Shown here: in pieces, positions 6,871 through 9,246 of the stretch
Layout: the number at the start of each line of letters is the position of its first letter
How positions within the stretch are numbered: the first letter of the stretch is position 1
Translations under genes and position numbers: made by a program
The notes under the pieces: model-generated
Told to the model about the DNA's origin: nothing
The model's input: the letters and a program-made list of their open reading frames with translations, nothing else
Database searches by the model: none
Assembly (NCBI GenBank): GCA_002389465.1
Contig: DGOT01000143.1
Coordinates: 1 to 9,246 of the forward strand
DNA length: 9,246 nt
Source of the DNA: Bacteroidales bacterium UBA4459
Lineage (GTDB): Bacteria; Bacteroidota; Bacteroidia; Bacteroidales; F082
Direction: 5' to 3'

Positions 6871-6898
6871 AAAAACCTCCCTAGTCTGGGAGGTTTTT
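6871..6898. terminator. Bidirectional intrinsic terminator
   Basis: An 11-bp perfect inverted repeat, AAAAACCTCCC (6871-6881) and GGGAGGTTTTT (6888-6898), encloses a 6-nt loop. The A and T ends provide a T tract on both strands. It ends the tRNA (and perhaps peptidase) transcript on plus and the convergent gene ending at 6923 on minus. Confidence 0.85.
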
Positions 6899-6922
6899 GT
6901 TCATAATTACTTATTTCTGTTA

Positions 6923-8257
6923 TTACAGTTTGTGCTCCTTTGCAAAGTCGTTTAGAATGCCTTCCAGTGTCGGGTAACCAATTTCCTGCAAATCGTAATA
7001 AACACGGGTGCTGGGCTTGCTGATTTTGATGATTCGTTGCAAATCAATAGGTGTGCCAATCACAACTGCATCACAGTTTGTATTGTTAATTGTAGCTTCA
7101 AGGTCTCTCAGTTGCTGTTCACTGTATCCCATAGCCGGTAATAAGGTGCCAATGTTCGGATAAATCTCGAAAGTTTCCGAAAGTTTGCCAACGGTGTAAG
7201 GCCGTGGGTCAATTAACTCGGCTGCACCGTATTTCATGGCGGCAACCGTGCCTGCTCCCAACTTCATTTCACCGTGGGTTAATGTAGGGCCATCTTCAAC
7301 TACCAACACTCTTTTTCCTTTAATTACAGACGGATCATCCACTTTTATCGGCGAAGCTGCATCAACAACGATGGCATGAGGAGCTACTTTGGCAATGTTC
7401 TCGCGAACTGTCTGAATAGCTTCAGGAGCAGCAGTGTCCATTTTGTTGATAATGGCTACATCTGCCATACGTAAGGTAACTTCTCCCGGGTAATATTTCA
7501 GCTCATGGCCCGGACGATGCGGGTCAACAACGGTCATGTTCAGATCGGGTTTATAGAAGGGGAAGTCGTTGTTTCCACCGTCCCACAGGATCACATCACA
7601 ACCATCCGGATCTTCCTCGGCAGCGCGTAATATAGCTTCATAGTCAACACCTGCATAAATAACATTGCCACGAACAACGTGGGGCTCGTATTCTTCCATT
7701 TCTTCGATGGTGCATTTGTGTTTTTCCAGGTCGTCAATAGTAGCAAAACGTTGTACGGCCTGGCGAGCTAAGTCGCCATAAGGCATGGGGTGACGGATAG
7801 CTACGACTTTCAAACCTTTTTCCATTAGGTATTCAATCACTTTTCTGGAAGTCTGGCTTTTGCCACATCCGGTTCTTACAGCGCCAACTGCAATTACTGG
7901 TTTTGTGCTTTCAACCATAGTATCTCCAGGGCCCAATAAAATAAAGTTGGCTCCTGCAGCATTGACTATGGCCGAAATGCCCATCACTCTTTCATAAGGC
8001 ACATCACTGTATGCAAAAACACAATCATCAACGTTTAACTCTTTGATCAGTTTAGGCAAGTCAGACTGATCGTAAATAGGTATTCCATCGGGGTAAAGGT
8101 CGCCGGCCAGCACAGATGGGTACTTGCGGCCGTCAATGTCGGGAATTTGTGCTGCCGTGAAAGCAACAACATTGTATAATTCATTTCCACGGAAATAGGT
8201 GTTAAAGTTGTGGAAATCCCTACCGGCCGCACCGATAATAATTACATTCTTTTTCAT
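6923..8257 (-). CDS. Cyclic 2,3-diphosphoglycerate synthase family P-loop protein (predicted GTPase)
   Basis: The 444-aa product matches the family annotated as cyclic 2,3-diphosphoglycerate synthase (archaeal cpgS) or predicted GTPase. An N-terminal Rossmann-like segment opens with IIIGAAGRDFHNFN (6-19). A P-loop follows at GAVRTGCGKSQTSRK (125-139), with Lys133 and Ser134 as nucleotide contacts. Further motifs are a Walker-B-like ILWDGGNNDFPF (223-234), NKMD (271-274), which resembles the guanine-specificity motif of GTPases, and EDGPTLTHGEM (321-331). In methanogens the enzyme closes 2,3-diphosphoglycerate into a cyclic compound with ATP. That compound is not a known solute of Bacteroidota, so the real reaction here may differ. 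No membrane segment or signal peptide is seen, so it is probably cytoplasmic. It is a single-gene unit with its own promoter candidate and terminator, divergent from argS. The family assignment is firm; the biochemical role is not. Confidence 0.8.
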   Translation of the reverse strand: MKKNVIIIGAAGRDFHNFNTYFRGNELYNVVAFTAAQIPDIDGRKYPSVLAGDLYPDGIPIYDQSDLPKLIKELNVDDCVFAYSDVPYERVMGISAIVNAAGANFILLGPGDTMVESTKPVIAVGAVRTGCGKSQTSRKVIEYLMEKGLKVVAIRHPMPYGDLARQAVQRFATIDDLEKHKCTIEEMEEYEPHVVRGNVIYAGVDYEAILRAAEEDPDGCDVILWDGGNNDFPFYKPDLNMTVVDPHRPGHELKYYPGEVTLRMADVAIINKMDTAAPEAIQTVRENIAKVAPHAIVVDAASPIKVDDPSVIKGKRVLVVEDGPTLTHGEMKLGAGTVAAMKYGAAELIDPRPYTVGKLSETFEIYPNIGTLLPAMGYSEQQLRDLEATINNTNCDAVVIGTPIDLQRIIKISKPSTRVYYDLQEIGYPTLEGILNDFAKEHKL

Positions 8258-8307
8258 ATTTATTTAATTATTTTTAATGTGACAGATTGATTTAAAATAA
8301 TGTCCGG

Positions 8308-8315
8308 CAAAGGTA
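8308..8315 (-). promoter_or_regulatory. Candidate promoter -7 element for the diphosphoglycerate-synthase-like gene
   Basis: The minus strand reads TACCTTTG, an exact TAnnTTTG match 51 nt ahead of the start codon, giving a leader of about 45 nt. No clear -33 TTTG is visible at the expected distance. Confidence 0.45.
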
Positions 8316-8404
8316 TAATTTTTAATTATTTTCCGATGTTAAGTTGTTAACAATTAAGCTAATTTAAAGCCAATTTAAATGTGACGTTCGTTTCCTTGTT
8401 TTTA

Positions 8405-8412
8405 TAATTTTG
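8405..8412 (+). promoter_or_regulatory. Candidate argS promoter -7 element
   Basis: TAATTTTG matches TAnnTTTG and lies 19 nt ahead of the argS ATG, so the leader would be only about 12-15 nt long. The -33 region (near 8381-8390) is a poor match. It is divergent from the promoter candidate at 8308-8315. Confidence 0.5.
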
Positions 8413-8431
8413 CACAAAGAACAATTAGCAT

Positions 8432-9246
8432 ATGATTGAGCACAAAATAGAAACCGCTTTAAGGCAGGCATGCAGCATTTTATATCATGCAGAGATTCCG
8501 GATAATAAACTTCAGGTACAAAAAACAAGAGCCGAGTTTGAAGGAGATTACACAATTGTTGTTTTTCCTTTTCTCTCTGTTTCGCGAAAATCACCTGAGA
8601 AAACTGCCAAAGAACTGGGCAGCTGGATTGAGAATAATATGGCAGATATTGTGGGGTTTAATGTTATTAAAGGGTTCTTAAACCTGTCTGTGTCGACAGA
8701 TTACTGGCTGAACTTCTTTAAAAGGGAAAGAGAAAATAACTTGTTTGGAAAGGTGACACCTGATACCGATCAACCTGTCGTTCTGGAGTATTCGGCGCCC
8801 AATACAAACAAGCCGCTTCATCTGGGGCATATAAGAAATAATCTGTTGGGATGGTCGGTTTCGGAAGTTTTAAAAGCCAGTGGTAAAAATGTAATGAAGG
8901 TCAACCTGATCAACGACAGGGGGATCCATATCTGTAAATCGATGCTGGCGTGGCAGAAGTGGGGCGAAGGAAAAACACCGGATAGCGAAGGTGTAAAAGG
9001 AGATAAGTTTGTGGGGGATTATTATGTGCTGTTCGACAAAGCCTTTAAAAAGGAAGTTTCCGGTTTGATGGAAAAGGGGATGGATAAAGAAGAGTCAGAA
9101 AAGAATTCCACTTTACTGAATGAAGCAAAGGAAATGCTGAAAAAGTGGGAACAGGAAGATAAAGAAGTGAGAAAGTTGTGGGCGGAAATGAACGGGTGGG
9201 TTTATAACGGATTTGACGTGACCTACCAACGGATGGGTGTTGATTT
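8432..9246 (+). CDS. argS: Arginyl-tRNA synthetase, N-terminal part (cut by window edge)
   Basis: The frame is open from ATG 8432 to the right edge, giving 271 complete codons of a protein that is usually near 590 aa. Missing parts are the rest of the catalytic domain and the anticodon-binding domain. Residues 1 to about 90 form the ArgS-specific N-terminal additional domain, including FEGDYTIVVFPF (36-47). The class I synthetase core begins at VVLEYSAPNTNKPLHLGHIR (116-135), where HLGH (130-133) is the HIGH-type ATP-binding signature, followed by NLINDRGIHICKSM (158-171), conserved in ArgS. The enzyme charges tRNA-Arg in the cytoplasm. The start is supported by the N-terminal domain and by a nearby promoter candidate; there is no Shine-Dalgarno sequence, as usual for Bacteroidota. 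The truncation is an artefact of the window, not a broken gene. Confidence 0.95.
   Translation, partial: MIEHKIETALRQACSILYHAEIPDNKLQVQKTRAEFEGDYTIVVFPFLSVSRKSPEKTAKELGSWIENNMADIVGFNVIKGFLNLSVSTDYWLNFFKRERENNLFGKVTPDTDQPVVLEYSAPNTNKPLHLGHIRNNLLGWSVSEVLKASGKNVMKVNLINDRGIHICKSMLAWQKWGEGKTPDSEGVKGDKFVGDYYVLFDKAFKKEVSGLMEKGMDKEESEKNSTLLNEAKEMLKKWEQEDKEVRKLWAEMNGWVYNGFDVTYQRMGVD

Noticed and set aside
8258..8431. A riboswitch in the gap between the diphosphoglycerate-synthase-like gene and argS
   Set aside because: I see only AT-rich sequence with two divergent -7 elements and no extended stem or terminator ahead of either gene.
8364..8594. Minus-strand 76-codon frame over the argS start
   Set aside because: It overlaps both the promoter gap and the conserved argS N-terminus and has no family resemblance.
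9061..9246. argS as a truncated pseudogene
   Set aside because: The frame is intact up to the window edge; the missing part is simply outside the window.

Overview
The window looks like an ordinary housekeeping stretch of a Bacteroidota chromosome, most likely from a Bacteroidales-type lineage. The evidence is a DUF4136-type lipoprotein, an exported C1B-type cysteine peptidase, Bacteroidota-like carA/carB/argS protein sequences, no Shine-Dalgarno sequences ahead of the start codons, and TAnnTTTG-type -7 promoter elements in nearly every intergenic gap. Composition is even and there are no insertion sequences, integrases, CRISPR arrays or phage genes.

Layout. Bases 1-247 have no gene. They hold a minus-strand intrinsic terminator (41-78), several further stem-loops and one possible minus-strand promoter. 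Bases 248-829 (minus) encode a small DUF4136-like lipoprotein with a Gly/Tyr-rich insert. Bases 937-5225 (minus) are carA then carB, the two subunits of carbamoyl phosphate synthetase, overlapping by 13 nt and unusually close in sequence to the animal CAD enzyme. Bases 5226-5491 are a divergent control region. It holds the carAB leader, with an intrinsic terminator just ahead of the carA start codon and a 35-codon open frame running through it, and back-to-back promoter candidates for carAB and the next gene. Bases 5492-6757 (plus) encode an exported bleomycin-hydrolase/PepC-like peptidase. A tRNA-Gly(CCC) follows at 6793-6865, then a bidirectional terminator (6871-6898) shared with the convergent gene at 6923-8257 (minus), a P-loop protein of the cyclic 2,3-diphosphoglycerate synthase / predicted GTPase family. 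A divergent promoter gap leads to argS (arginyl-tRNA synthetase, plus), cut by the window's right edge.

How the genes relate. CarA releases ammonia from glutamine and CarB converts it with bicarbonate and 2 ATP to carbamoyl phosphate for pyrimidines and arginine. The tRNA and ArgS belong to translation. The lipoprotein and the peptidase act outside the cytoplasm. No single multi-gene novel system is visible. The item most worth follow-up is the apparent transcription attenuator in the carAB leader. Next come the altered catalytic region of the peptidase, the diphosphoglycerate-synthase homologue outside archaea, and a possible short RNA at the left end.
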